In this document: in pieces, positions 17,186 through 25,904 of the stretch
Layout of the letters: each line of letters starts with the position of its first letter
Numbering within the stretch: the first letter of the stretch is position 1
Source of the DNA: Nitrosomonas sp.
GTDB lineage: Bacteria; Pseudomonadota; Gammaproteobacteria; Burkholderiales; Nitrosomonadaceae
Reading direction: 5' to 3'
Assembly (NCBI GenBank): GCA_021774075.1
Contig: JAJFJK010000184.1
Coordinates: 1-33,771 of the forward strand
DNA: 33,771 bases
Position numbers and translations under genes: made by a program
Notes under the pieces: model-generated
Told to the model about the DNA's origin: nothing
What the model saw: the letters and a program-made list of their open reading frames with translations, nothing else
Databases searched by the model: none

Positions 17186-18502
17186 TCAAATAATGAGAAA
17201 ATCTGTATGGTTGAGTGTCAGTCCTGATGTCAATTCGGCGAACTGTATCGCATCCGCCCCGCCCGCACCATCAACGTCAAAATAAAGAAAACCAGTTTTT
17301 TTATGGTATATGATATGGTCATTGGTATCTTTCGCTTTAGCACCAATGTGAAAATCCGAGCTATCTAATCTGCCTCTATGAAGGCCAGTAAAGACAGCAT
17401 TCTCAAGGACAATGCGGTCATCTCTTTCCGAGAAATCGACAATTGTATCGACTGTATTATCAAATGGCGTATTGAATACAAAATAATCCCGACCTTTCCC
17501 ACCAGTCAATATATCAGCATCCGCACCGCCATATATTTTGTCACGGCCCCTACCTCCATCAATGTGATCATTACCATCAGCACCAAACATCCTGTCATTG
17601 CCACTACCACCATCGATGTGATCATTACCATCAGCACCAAACAACCTGTCATTGCCACCAAGGCCCAGGATTTCGTCGTCTCCAGAAGTGCCTCGTAGAG
17701 AATCCGATCTGGAAGTACCGATGATTGTATTCAGCTCAGGTTCCGGTGTTGGTGTTGGGGTTGGGGTTGGTACTGGCGTGCCGTCGCTATCCGGGTTCTT
17801 AAGATCCAACTTCTTATTCCTGTTATTAATGCTGACTTGCTTGCTGGTTGTGTCAACGCCATTGCCAGAAAAACTTACAGTATAGATCCCATTGATGAGC
17901 TCCTCCAAATTGTAACCCCCCCCCCCATTCGTTATTGTCGTGACAATTGCGTCTGTTGCATGATTCTTGGCACTCACCTTGACACCGGGCAACCCTTCAT
18001 TAATATCATAACCTTTATCATTGTCCTTATCGTTAAAGACGACACCGGTCAAAAAGAAATCTGATGCCGTACGCGCAAAGTTCTGTGTTACAACTGCATT
18101 TTCGAAATTTCCAAACTGACCAACCTCAAAACCAACACCAATTTCGCGAAAAGCGTTATTCAACAAATTAGCACGATGCCCCGGAGAATCCATCAAATTT
18201 GTGTGTAGTTGTTGCACCTCATCCTCCAGACCCTCAGGCCCGCGGGTGCTCATCCTCGCAATGTTTTCCCCCCAAGTCCAGTTGCCAGTAAATTCAAAGC
18301 CCGCCGCCTCCATGCGATCCCCTGGACTCGACCCGCCAATGCCCCTGTGAGAAAAGGTGTCGGTTGAAATTATCCAGTTACTATGGTTCTCAGATGATTC
18401 GTTTAAGTCGCCATCGAAAGCAAGTGGTTGGACACCAACCTTGGCACGTTCAGCATTGATCAGTTCCAGCATAAATTGTTCGTAGATATTGGCTTTAGAC
18501 AT
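17186..18502 (-). CDS. CAP (SCP/PR1-like) domain protein with RTX calcium-binding repeats; likely type I-secreted
   Basis: 438 aa; CAP motifs (LELINAERAKVGVQPLAFDGDLNESSENHSNWI, GWGENIA-like TWGENIAR, SPGHRANLLN..FREIGVGF); TPTPTPTPEPE linker; RTX nonapeptides (GGNDRLFGADGNDHIDGGSGNDRMFGADGNDHIDGG); no N-terminal signal peptide seen. Confidence 0.9.
   Translation of the reverse strand: MSKANIYEQFMLELINAERAKVGVQPLAFDGDLNESSENHSNWIISTDTFSHRGIGGSSPGDRMEAAGFEFTGNWTWGENIARMSTRGPEGLEDEVQQLHTNLMDSPGHRANLLNNAFREIGVGFEVGQFGNFENAVVTQNFARTASDFFLTGVVFNDKDNDKGYDINEGLPGVKVSAKNHATDAIVTTITNGGGGYNLEELINGIYTVSFSGNGVDTTSKQVSINNRNKKLDLKNPDSDGTPVPTPTPTPTPEPELNTIIGTSRSDSLRGTSGDDEILGLGGNDRLFGADGNDHIDGGSGNDRMFGADGNDHIDGGRGRDKIYGGADADILTGGKGRDYFVFNTPFDNTVDTIVDFSERDDRIVLENAVFTGLHRGRLDSSDFHIGAKAKDTNDHIIYHKKTGFLYFDVDGAGGADAIQFAELTSGLTLNHTDFLII
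17551..17658 (-). repeat. Tandem 54-bp duplication inside the RTX-coding region
   Basis: tacctccatcaatgtgatcattaccatcagcaccaaacatcctgtcattgccac followed by taccaccatcgatgtgatcattaccatcagcaccaaacaacctgtcattgccac. Confidence 0.85.
17916..17926 (-). repeat. Homopolymer C11 (+)/G11 (coding strand) inside the CAP/RTX gene
   Basis: tgtaaccccccccccccattc region: 11 consecutive C on +; encodes the GGGG of TITNGGGGYNLEE. Confidence 0.9.
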
Positions 18503-18728
18503 AAATTTAACTCCAATTTAGTTTATTCGGAATACAAAATTAAAATACAATAAGAATACAGGCAAAATCTATGCCATCTTAATTATTATATTTATAATTA
18601 AGATGTTGAGCATGTTATCTACAAGCCACATAAAGATAAATTGTTGTCAGTTATTGACACGAAAATATTTTTATTTTCTAACATATTGTTTTTTATGTAT
18701 CTTTATTGTTCCTAATGAGAGACAGGCA

Positions 18729-18816
18729 GGAAAACGCTGATTAATTCCGGGCCAAGCGAATGACGGGATAACATCTTTTAATTTGTGGTCTAAATTGCAG
18801 GTAGTTGCTAATACAG
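18729..18816 (-). repeat. Degenerate half copy of family B repeat (B3)
   Basis: ggaaaacgctgattaattccgggccaagcgaatgacgggataacatcttt...aaattgcaggtagttgct aligns with the reverse complement of the right half of B1. Confidence 0.65.
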
Positions 18817-18869
18817 CGTCTACTTTGTTTTGATGTAGCCATTTATTTTTTGGAGTATGATTAACTTTA

Positions 18870-19010
18870 TGGCACTTCTAAAAATCCAGATTTCATCCCA
18901 ACTGCTGTGTTACAGAAAAAATTGATTGCTATCATATAAAACATATGCTGCGCTGCAAAGTTATTTCTGCGCCTTCCATTTGGGCGAACTCTGAATTCTT
19001 AGAAGCGCCC
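18870..19010 (-). repeat. Family A MITE-like repeat, copy A3 (reverse orientation)
   Basis: tggcacttctaaaaatccagatttcatcccaactgctgtgttacagaaaaaatt...gggcgaactctgaattcttagaagcgccc; flanks ttta/ttaa. Confidence 0.92.
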
Positions 19011-19069
19011 TTAAAATAATGTTAATCATTAAGCATTAAGAAATCCGTATTTAAAAAAGGAGATTGACC

Positions 19070-19240
19070 ATGAACGAGCAAAAAAAACCACTTGATCCGG
19101 AACAGGTTGCTTGTGAAGTGTGTTTAAAGGAAATACCTATATCCGAAGCCAAAAGCGAAGAAGCCACAGATTATGTCCTCCATTATTGCAGTTTGGATTG
19201 CTATGCCAAATGGAAAGCACAAAACGGGAAAGAGGATTAA
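19070..19240 (+). CDS. Small DUF3330-like zinc-ribbon protein (56 aa)
   Basis: Not in the supplied ORF track (below length cutoff). Translation MNEQKKPLDPEQVACEVCLKEIPISEAKSEEATDYVLHYCSLDCYAKWKAQNGKED*; CxxC...CxxxC pattern; AAAAAAGGAGA ribosome-binding site upstream. Confidence 0.85.
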   Translation: MNEQKKPLDPEQVACEVCLKEIPISEAKSEEATDYVLHYCSLDCYAKWKAQNGKED

Positions 19241-19386
19241 CTGCAGGACATATCCGTATGCTTGCACTCTTGTTACTGCTTGCGTCTATCCCAAAATATG
19301 CTATCAAGCAACGCCCATCGCCTGTCTGACTGGCACTGATACAACATTAATACAAGCGGAGAAGAGCCATTCTTTTCATAGCACGC

Positions 19387-20184
19387 ATGGGCAAAGTGAG
19401 AGAATTCATACTATACTTAGGACTCTTTGCATGCTTAGTCTCTCCGGTTAATGCATTTGACTGGTCTATCAGTGAACTGCATTATCAGTATGGCAAACTG
19501 GACACCCCAAACTTCGCCGGCGGTGGATCTGCCAACACACATGTTTTGACTTTCCAACATGCCAGTGGCTGGGCTTATGGTGACAATTTTTTATTTATTG
19601 ATTACTTGAATGGTGATGAGACCAACAATTTCAATAATGGTGATTTATATGGTGAACTGTATCTGAATTTCAGTCTGGGAAAAATCACCAAAAAGAAACT
19701 TAGTCTCGGTCCGATCCGGGATGTCGGCATATTGTTCGGCTTGAATGCAGGTCATGATAGCAAGGTTTTAAAATACCTTCCTGGCATGCGCCTGAGCTGG
19801 GACATACCAGGGTTTACCTTTCTGAATACGGATTTTACAGCATATATTGATGACAATGCAGGCCTCAATGCTGGCGGTGCACCATCAGAAAACAATAGTT
19901 TTTTGTTTGATATTAATGGCGCTTATCCGTTCACATTTGGCAAACACGCGTTTGAAATCCAGGGCCACATGGAATATAGCGGGGAGCGTAGAAATGAATT
20001 GGGTTTTGAGGTTTCAGAATGGTTCTTATCTCAATTACAGTTTCGCTACGACATCGGCAAGCTATTAATTGGAAAAAAGAACCACATATTCGCCGGCATC
20101 GAGTGGCAAGTCTGGTTGAATAAACTGGGCGATAAAAAAACAGATGAAAATGCTGTACAGGCTTTGCTGGTTTGGCGTTTTTGA
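19387..20184 (+). CDS. Outer-membrane protein, nucleoside-channel (Tsx)-like family
   Basis: 265 aa; signal peptide; FDWSISELHYQYGKL..., ending with WQVWLNKLGDKKTDENAVQALLVWRF; beta-barrel-like with terminal aromatic residue. Confidence 0.75.
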   Translation: MGKVREFILYLGLFACLVSPVNAFDWSISELHYQYGKLDTPNFAGGGSANTHVLTFQHASGWAYGDNFLFIDYLNGDETNNFNNGDLYGELYLNFSLGKITKKKLSLGPIRDVGILFGLNAGHDSKVLKYLPGMRLSWDIPGFTFLNTDFTAYIDDNAGLNAGGAPSENNSFLFDINGAYPFTFGKHAFEIQGHMEYSGERRNELGFEVSEWFLSQLQFRYDIGKLLIGKKNHIFAGIEWQVWLNKLGDKKTDENAVQALLVWRF

Positions 20185-20212
20185 GCGCTTTAAATTATCC
20201 TAAATTCCTTAG

Positions 20213-20371
20213 GGAAGCACTGATCAATTCGTGAACCAATGTCTGACGGATCAAATCTTCCAGCTTATTGTTGCAAATTTTAGCAATAGCTTGCTATTAC
20301 CTGCAATTTGCGCCGCAATCTGAAAGATTTCATCTCATCATCCACTTGGCCCAGAATTAATCAGCGCTTCC
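20213..20371 (+). repeat. Family B MITE-like repeat, copy B1
   Basis: ggaagcactgatcaattcgtgaacc...ggcccagaattaatcagcgcttcc, terminal inverted repeats, flanked by perfect TTAG (20209-20212 and 20372-20375). Confidence 0.9.
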
Positions 20372-20398
20372 TTAGTTGAATACACCCAAGCGTGCGGT

Positions 20399-20470
20399 TT
20401 TTTGGCCGTTTTGCAAGGCGCGACGAGGCGTATGGTTGTTCCCTACAACGAGGAGCAACATGGCCAAAAA
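20399..20470. repeat. Single-hairpin repeat related to the family C loop core (element D)
   Basis: tttttggcc (20399-20407)/ggccaaaaa (20462-20470) arms around gcaaggcgcgacgaggcgtatggttgttccctacaacgaggagcaaca; resembles caaggcg...aatggttattccct...gcaac of C1. Confidence 0.6.
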
Positions 20471-20502
20471 TAGGGCTTCAATATCTGTAATCAAACAAGC
20501 CG

Positions 20503-22350
20503 TTACCTTGTCAACCATACCCTGCCATAATGAGCAGGAATACGTATTGTTAACGTGCTCCCGGCATGGATTCCCAACAGGTTATTCTGGCCATGCAATT
20601 GCTCGTGGTAATCGCCCGCACGCGTGAAGGTAAAATCCACGTCATGATCGTATTCTGAAAAATTGAGGGCGACCAAAGCCCATTCATTCGCGTGATGACG
20701 TTCGAAAAGCAGCAATCCCCGTGATTGGTGTTGATTCCAGTTATTAAAAAAATAATAGTCCCCATAACGAAAAATAGACTCTCGCCGCCGCAATGCGATT
20801 AACCGGCGGAAAAGTCCGATCATTGCCATTCCCACGTTGTCGTAAAAGCGTTCCCAGCGAACCGGCCGAAGTGTACCTATGCGGGCCGGACCACTATCCG
20901 GCACATCATAGTTTTCACCAATCTCCTGCCCTTGCCAAAGCATGGGAATCCCCTTTGCCAATAACAGTCCGATAACAAATGGCTGCAGCTTAAACCAATT
21001 CTCCCGCTTGCCTTCGCGTAAGACCTCTCTATAAAGAGAATTGGTGCCAAAACGGCAGATAAAGCGCGGATGGTCGTGATTCTCCAGGTATTGGAACGCA
21101 CTCTTGGTAATGATGTCGTCGCCATGGTTCACTTGCTCAGGATAGCCAGCAAGACCCAATTGCATGCCAAAGTTATATATGCGCTCGAATTGCTCAGTAG
21201 CCAAGTCTTTAGCCGCATTCAGCGTTTCATTTTGCCAAGTGCAATTGCTGTAGGTTTTTTCGACAATTTCCACCGGCCCTTCCAATTGTTCAGCGCACTG
21301 AATCAAGTGCATACCGCCACTATGAAAAAAGCGCTGCCAATGCCCTGCTCCATTGGTTGCCTTTACTTTCTGATAAGTATGATAAACCAGGCTCGAATAT
21401 CCTTCATCCAAAAAGCCTTCATAGTAGTTCGGCACACAATCATAGCGGATGCCGTCGACATGATAGCGGTCTAGCCAGTAGTAGTTAACGGTGAAAAAGA
21501 AATCCCGCGTGAATTCACGGCGATAATCAGTGCTGGGGCCAAACATATCTTTTGCGTATGATCCCATGAAAGGGTTCTCATGATAGCCCAGCCGACTATA
21601 GACTTGTTCATAAGCAAAAAAACGCCCCGTGTGGCCGTAGATCATGTCGAGCATCACTGCAATACCATGCTGGTGAGCGGCCTGCACAAATTGCTGCAAT
21701 TCTCGTCGTTTACCAAATCGTTCGTCCAAACCAAAGGGGCCGACAGGCTCGAAGCCCCAATCAACGGAACGATCTACGTTAGCCACGGGCATGATTTCCA
21801 GGCAGTTAATACCAAGGTCTTGCAAATACGGTAACTTTGCATGAGCGCCTTGCAAATCAGCCGCAAATTCATGCAACATGATTTCATATGCAACTAAATC
21901 TTGCAGCGCAGGTGTTTTCCACGTGTCTTCAATTGGCTCCCAGGGGGGATCCGTATAACCCAGCGTAAATGCCGATTGCCGTCCTACTCCATATTCACGC
22001 GCATAAGGGTCGATAATCCAATCGAGTGGATGTGGCAACAGCGGACTTTCCAACTCGAAGCGGTAAACATATCGCCCTGGTTTTCCCCATGCGGAGTCGG
22101 ACGTTGGCCGATTCCCCTGGTCAATTGTAATCTCCCCGCGCCAGAGGTCTCCGTATATTGGATGCACAGCGTGCGTGAGGGAAAAACGTTTGGGCGGAAT
22201 CATCTGAAGAAACTGATCTGCTTCATGAATGACTTTAACGAATAGTGCGTTACCGTGCATGGCAGATACCCAGGGCAGTAAAAAACCGAAACGCACCCGG
22301 TTGTTCGGTAATTCATGCGGACCCAGTTGATCAAGTGGCAGCAGTCTCAT
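20503..22350 (-). CDS. GH13 alpha-amylase-family protein
   Basis: 615 aa; GH13 regions: VMLDMIYGHT, DGIRYDCVPNYYEG, VEIVEKTYSN, FQYLENHDHPR, GIPMLWQGQEIGE. Confidence 0.9.
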   Translation of the reverse strand: MRLLPLDQLGPHELPNNRVRFGFLLPWVSAMHGNALFVKVIHEADQFLQMIPPKRFSLTHAVHPIYGDLWRGEITIDQGNRPTSDSAWGKPGRYVYRFELESPLLPHPLDWIIDPYAREYGVGRQSAFTLGYTDPPWEPIEDTWKTPALQDLVAYEIMLHEFAADLQGAHAKLPYLQDLGINCLEIMPVANVDRSVDWGFEPVGPFGLDERFGKRRELQQFVQAAHQHGIAVMLDMIYGHTGRFFAYEQVYSRLGYHENPFMGSYAKDMFGPSTDYRREFTRDFFFTVNYYWLDRYHVDGIRYDCVPNYYEGFLDEGYSSLVYHTYQKVKATNGAGHWQRFFHSGGMHLIQCAEQLEGPVEIVEKTYSNCTWQNETLNAAKDLATEQFERIYNFGMQLGLAGYPEQVNHGDDIITKSAFQYLENHDHPRFICRFGTNSLYREVLREGKRENWFKLQPFVIGLLLAKGIPMLWQGQEIGENYDVPDSGPARIGTLRPVRWERFYDNVGMAMIGLFRRLIALRRRESIFRYGDYYFFNNWNQHQSRGLLLFERHHANEWALVALNFSEYDHDVDFTFTRAGDYHEQLHGQNNLLGIHAGSTLTIRIPAHYGRVWLTR

Positions 22351-22871
22351 GGATTTCCTTATCCCATTCCTCGAAAAAATCTATTAAAGGATAAACTAGA
22401 AAGCATTTGTACAGTTAGGATTATTTTGCACTGTGCGCTTAATTAAAGTGAGCACAAGTTAAAAACAAGCAAACGATACTTCAGGTACAAATTGTACTTT
22501 TAGTAAATTTACTAAGAAGCAATAACCATAAGGACTGCAGACAGGAATCTAGCGCACTGATGAAATATTCTGGCCAGGGTTTATAGGCCACAAGAACATG
22601 CAGAAATCGGCCAAACATGTGCATTCATGGTATCAGCGCTCCTGGCAACGCTGCCGCAAAGATATGATCGTCATTCGCATAAAAGAGCTTATCTGAGCCT
22701 ACTGCTATATGCAGACCGGTGTTTCTCAGATTCTCAATTTTCCATTGCAATTTTCCTGAGCCACGCTCAACCCCATATACATTGTAAAGACCTCGCAGGC
22801 AGAGCGTTTTTTACGTACCCTCACAGAGATATTCAGGTTAACCAAACCGCACACCCAAAAGTTCTACAAAA

Positions 22872-22943
22872 TGCAATTCGGCACATGAGACCAACCTATT
22901 AACTCATCATCCATATGGCTCAGCGTTAATCAACTGTTCTCCA
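22872..22943 (+). repeat. Degenerate half copy of family B repeat (B4)
   Basis: tgcaattcggcac...aactcatcatccatatggctcagcgttaatcaactgttctcc aligns with the right half of B1 (tgcaatttgcgcc...tctcatcatccacttggcccagaattaatcagcgcttcc). Confidence 0.6.
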
Positions 22944-22959
22944 TACCATTCAGTTTTAA

Positions 22960-23099
22960 GGGCGCTTCTAAAAATTCAGAGTTCGCCCAAATGCAAGGTA
23001 TGGAAAAATTTTGTAGCGCAGCATATGGTTGATATGTAAGCAGGAAATTTTTTCCGCAACACAGCAGTTGGGATGAAGTCTGGATTTTTAGAGGCGCCC
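22960..23099 (+). repeat. Family A MITE-like repeat, copy A4
   Basis: gggcgcttctaaaaattcagagttcgcccaaatgcaagg...ggatttttagaggcgccc; flanked by TTAA (22956-22959 and 23100-23103). Confidence 0.93.
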
Positions 23100-24890
23100 T
23101 TAAAGCGTTTTCAAATATTCCAGCAACACTAATCTCTCTTGTTCTGTTAATTCGTTAGCGCCATAAGTATGACCATGGTTGGAATTGCCTTTGAGCGTGG
23201 TGTCAAATTTAAATGCCTGAGTGCCGGGGGTTTGGTCTGTGGAAACAAAACCCACTTTCTCAGCATCAAATTCGCGGCTACCCAGAAAGAATATTTTGGA
23301 ACGTTGTTCCTGCGGCAACAGCAATTCATACAGATTGGGCACTGAACCATTGTGTAAATAAGGTGCTGTCGCCCAGATGCCGTTAAGTGGTCGCGCCTTG
23401 TAAACACCACCTGCAGGTACAGCACTTTGTTTAGCAGAGAACATTTCACTGTACGCTTTTAATTGTTCTTCCAAATTTGGAGACCGTGCTTTTTTGTCCA
23501 TATGCCTAGCCTCATAGCCACCTTCAATTTGTTTAGCAACTGCTTCCACTGATTGGACAGGATGTCTTAACAACGAGCCAATAACAGAATTCACCAAAGG
23601 TTCCAAACCTGTTGTCTCAGCCGCAATCTCTGCGCCCGCAATGCTTCCTTCTTTACGTCCCTCAAATTTACCCGCCTGCAATAGGCGTTGCATATTGATC
23701 CACTCCGTCGGATCGGTTTTTAGTTCGCTAATTGGGGTGAGTACCGCAGAATAGGGCTCTCCTTCCTGGTCACGAGGGATCACCTGATGGCAATCTGCAC
23801 AATATTTATCGTAATGTATTTTGCCTTGCACGGCCTTGACAGGATCTACCGGCGGTAAGTACTCCGCTGGCCAAGCAGGGGATTTCAATATAGCAACCCA
23901 GGCTTCCAGTTGCCCAAGTTGTTTAATCGCCAATGAGCTCTTATAGGCTCTAACATGTTTACTTTCTGGGATATTTACATCGCCATAGACCCCCAGCACT
24001 TCTCCACCGTTGCGGGTCAATGCACCAACCGTTGCGGGTCCATTGGGTGCAAAACCGGTCCATTGCACAACATCAGATTGGTGCGTTCCCCATAGGAATG
24101 GGTAGCTGGCCGGTGCATCAGAAGGCCGCATATTGGCGGGCATATCATTAATCTGCACCATGATCTTATTTAAAATTGCACCGACAGCATCCAGTCGGCC
24201 AAACCCATAGTGTGGCTGATCAGGGCCACCAGAGTGATTGATTTGATTACGATAAGCCAACGCTTCAGTTTGGGCCAGCAAATCATCGCGCAATTTATTT
24301 CTTATACGGGCATTCTCCATATCAACACCGAGTATATTTTTAGCAAAACGCGCAAATTTAAATTGATCTTCATATGTAGCATTTAACGCTTCCACCAATT
24401 TGCGATTAAATGTTTCAAAATCCCCTAATGCCGGCCCACCATCAATGCGCATTTGTTTGCCTTGATAATTGATTTGAGTGGTATGACATGCAGCACAAGT
24501 TAAACCAATCCAGCTCTCATTGTTGCGATCTTCATCTCTAGCAAAACCAACAGGCAAACCGTCTGGGTTCCATAAATTTGCTTCTGCTGGCAGATAACGC
24601 AATGCTTCTATATGTTCATCATTACAGAACAATTCGCTATTATTTGCTTGCTCAAGCACAAGAAACCATTCATAGGGCATAATCCTTGACCCCTGAGTGG
24701 TAAAATAAAAAGCTTGCTGAGTATCTTCAGTCCAGCCCTGTTCTAAATTAACAACCGACATTACCGAGGATTCAACGGACTCTCCTTCTGAAACATCCAA
24801 ACCTTTTCTAGCAATACCACAACTTTCTATAATTAGGGCGCAGCCAACTAACATTGATATTATCAATATAGACAACCTGCTATTGAACAT
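23100..24890 (-). CDS. Secreted/lipoprotein c-type cytochrome, RoxA-like/di-heme peroxidase-related
   Basis: 596 aa; lipobox-like LVGCA; two CxxCH heme motifs (CAACH, CADCH); segments GWTEDTQQAFYFTTQGSRIMPYEWFLVLEQ and NGIWATAPYLHNGSVPNLYELL. Confidence 0.85.
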   Translation of the reverse strand: MFNSRLSILIISMLVGCALIIESCGIARKGLDVSEGESVESSVMSVVNLEQGWTEDTQQAFYFTTQGSRIMPYEWFLVLEQANNSELFCNDEHIEALRYLPAEANLWNPDGLPVGFARDEDRNNESWIGLTCAACHTTQINYQGKQMRIDGGPALGDFETFNRKLVEALNATYEDQFKFARFAKNILGVDMENARIRNKLRDDLLAQTEALAYRNQINHSGGPDQPHYGFGRLDAVGAILNKIMVQINDMPANMRPSDAPASYPFLWGTHQSDVVQWTGFAPNGPATVGALTRNGGEVLGVYGDVNIPESKHVRAYKSSLAIKQLGQLEAWVAILKSPAWPAEYLPPVDPVKAVQGKIHYDKYCADCHQVIPRDQEGEPYSAVLTPISELKTDPTEWINMQRLLQAGKFEGRKEGSIAGAEIAAETTGLEPLVNSVIGSLLRHPVQSVEAVAKQIEGGYEARHMDKKARSPNLEEQLKAYSEMFSAKQSAVPAGGVYKARPLNGIWATAPYLHNGSVPNLYELLLPQEQRSKIFFLGSREFDAEKVGFVSTDQTPGTQAFKFDTTLKGNSNHGHTYGANELTEQERLVLLEYLKTL

Positions 24891-25108
24891 GAGAAATTCC
24901 TTTATAGATCAAACTCGTTTAAATACAATCCTCACACGCCTTGACAGGGATTCAAGGCGATCCACGGGGGCTAAAGAGCCACAGCTCGCGAACCAAGAAT
25001 TGGAACCACTACAGAAAAAAATCCTACTAAAATACTTAAGGAACTATCCAGATTTTTCCAATCAATATTCCCCCGATGCTAATACTATAAAAACCCAGAT
25101 CAGATGGT

Positions 25109-25124
25109 TGTGACTTTTATCACA
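25109..25124. promoter_or_regulatory. Putative CRP/Vfr-type site TGTGA-N6-TCACA
   Basis: TGTGActtttaTCACA, a perfect match to the CRP half-site consensus, in the intergenic region between divergent genes. Confidence 0.5.
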
Positions 25125-25260
25125 CTCAGTAGCGAATTAATTATGTGTAAGGTATGCAGGCTAGATTTAAAAGCAACCCTCCTGCATCATTCGATGTGTC
25201 GTTTGGAACGATGTCGATTTGCGGATTGTGTAGAAAAACACTTCAAATTAAGGATTCAAA

Positions 25261-25896
25261 TTGCCTCATTGCCCGTTATGTACAGAAAACGCATTGCACG
25301 AATTCCACCAGGACAATAAAAGATCGTACCTGCAATGTGGCGTATGTGGCATGGTCAGCGTTCCGGCTCAATATCACTTATCTGCAGCAGATGAAAAGGC
25401 GCAATATGATCAACATCAAAATACGCCCGAGGATGCAGGCTACCGCAAATTTTTGTCGCGAACGTTAGAACCGCTGTTTGCCCGGATTCAAACTGGGTCA
25501 CTTGGGTTAGACTTCGGTTGTGGGCCGGGGCCTGTGATTAGAGAAATGGCCAAAGCGCGGGGAATAGCGGTGAGTAATTATGATCTGTATTATTTCAATC
25601 ACCCTGAGTTGCTAAGCAAGCAGTACAACTTTGTGACGATGACCGAAGTCATTGAGCATATCGCTAATCCCGAATCACTTTTGATCCAACTTGATTCAAT
25701 GCTGAAGCAAGCGGGAATTCTGGCCATTATGACCAAGCGGGTGATTGATCAGCAGGCGTTTAGCAAATGGCACTATAAGAACGATCCGACCCATATCTGT
25801 TTTTATTCACTTAAAACTTTTGAATGGATAGGGCGTGCATTTAATTGGCGATTGGAAGTGATCGACAAGGATGTGGTGTTTTTTTACAAAAAATAA
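25261..25896 (+). CDS. Class I SAM-dependent methyltransferase with N-terminal zinc-ribbon-like motif
   Basis: 211 aa (TTG start in the track); CPLC...CGVCG; GLDFGCGPGP motif I; TMTEVIEHIANPESLL. Confidence 0.85.
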   Translation: MPHCPLCTENALHEFHQDNKRSYLQCGVCGMVSVPAQYHLSAADEKAQYDQHQNTPEDAGYRKFLSRTLEPLFARIQTGSLGLDFGCGPGPVIREMAKARGIAVSNYDLYYFNHPELLSKQYNFVTMTEVIEHIANPESLLIQLDSMLKQAGILAIMTKRVIDQQAFSKWHYKNDPTHICFYSLKTFEWIGRAFNWRLEVIDKDVVFFYKK

Positions 25897-25904
25897 GTAT
25901 TTTA

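Noticed and set aside
24883-25113. 76-aa ORF between the cytochrome and methyltransferase genes
   Set aside because: Overlaps the cytochrome start in antisense, has low-complexity composition and no recognisable domain. I cannot exclude a small protein but do not support it.
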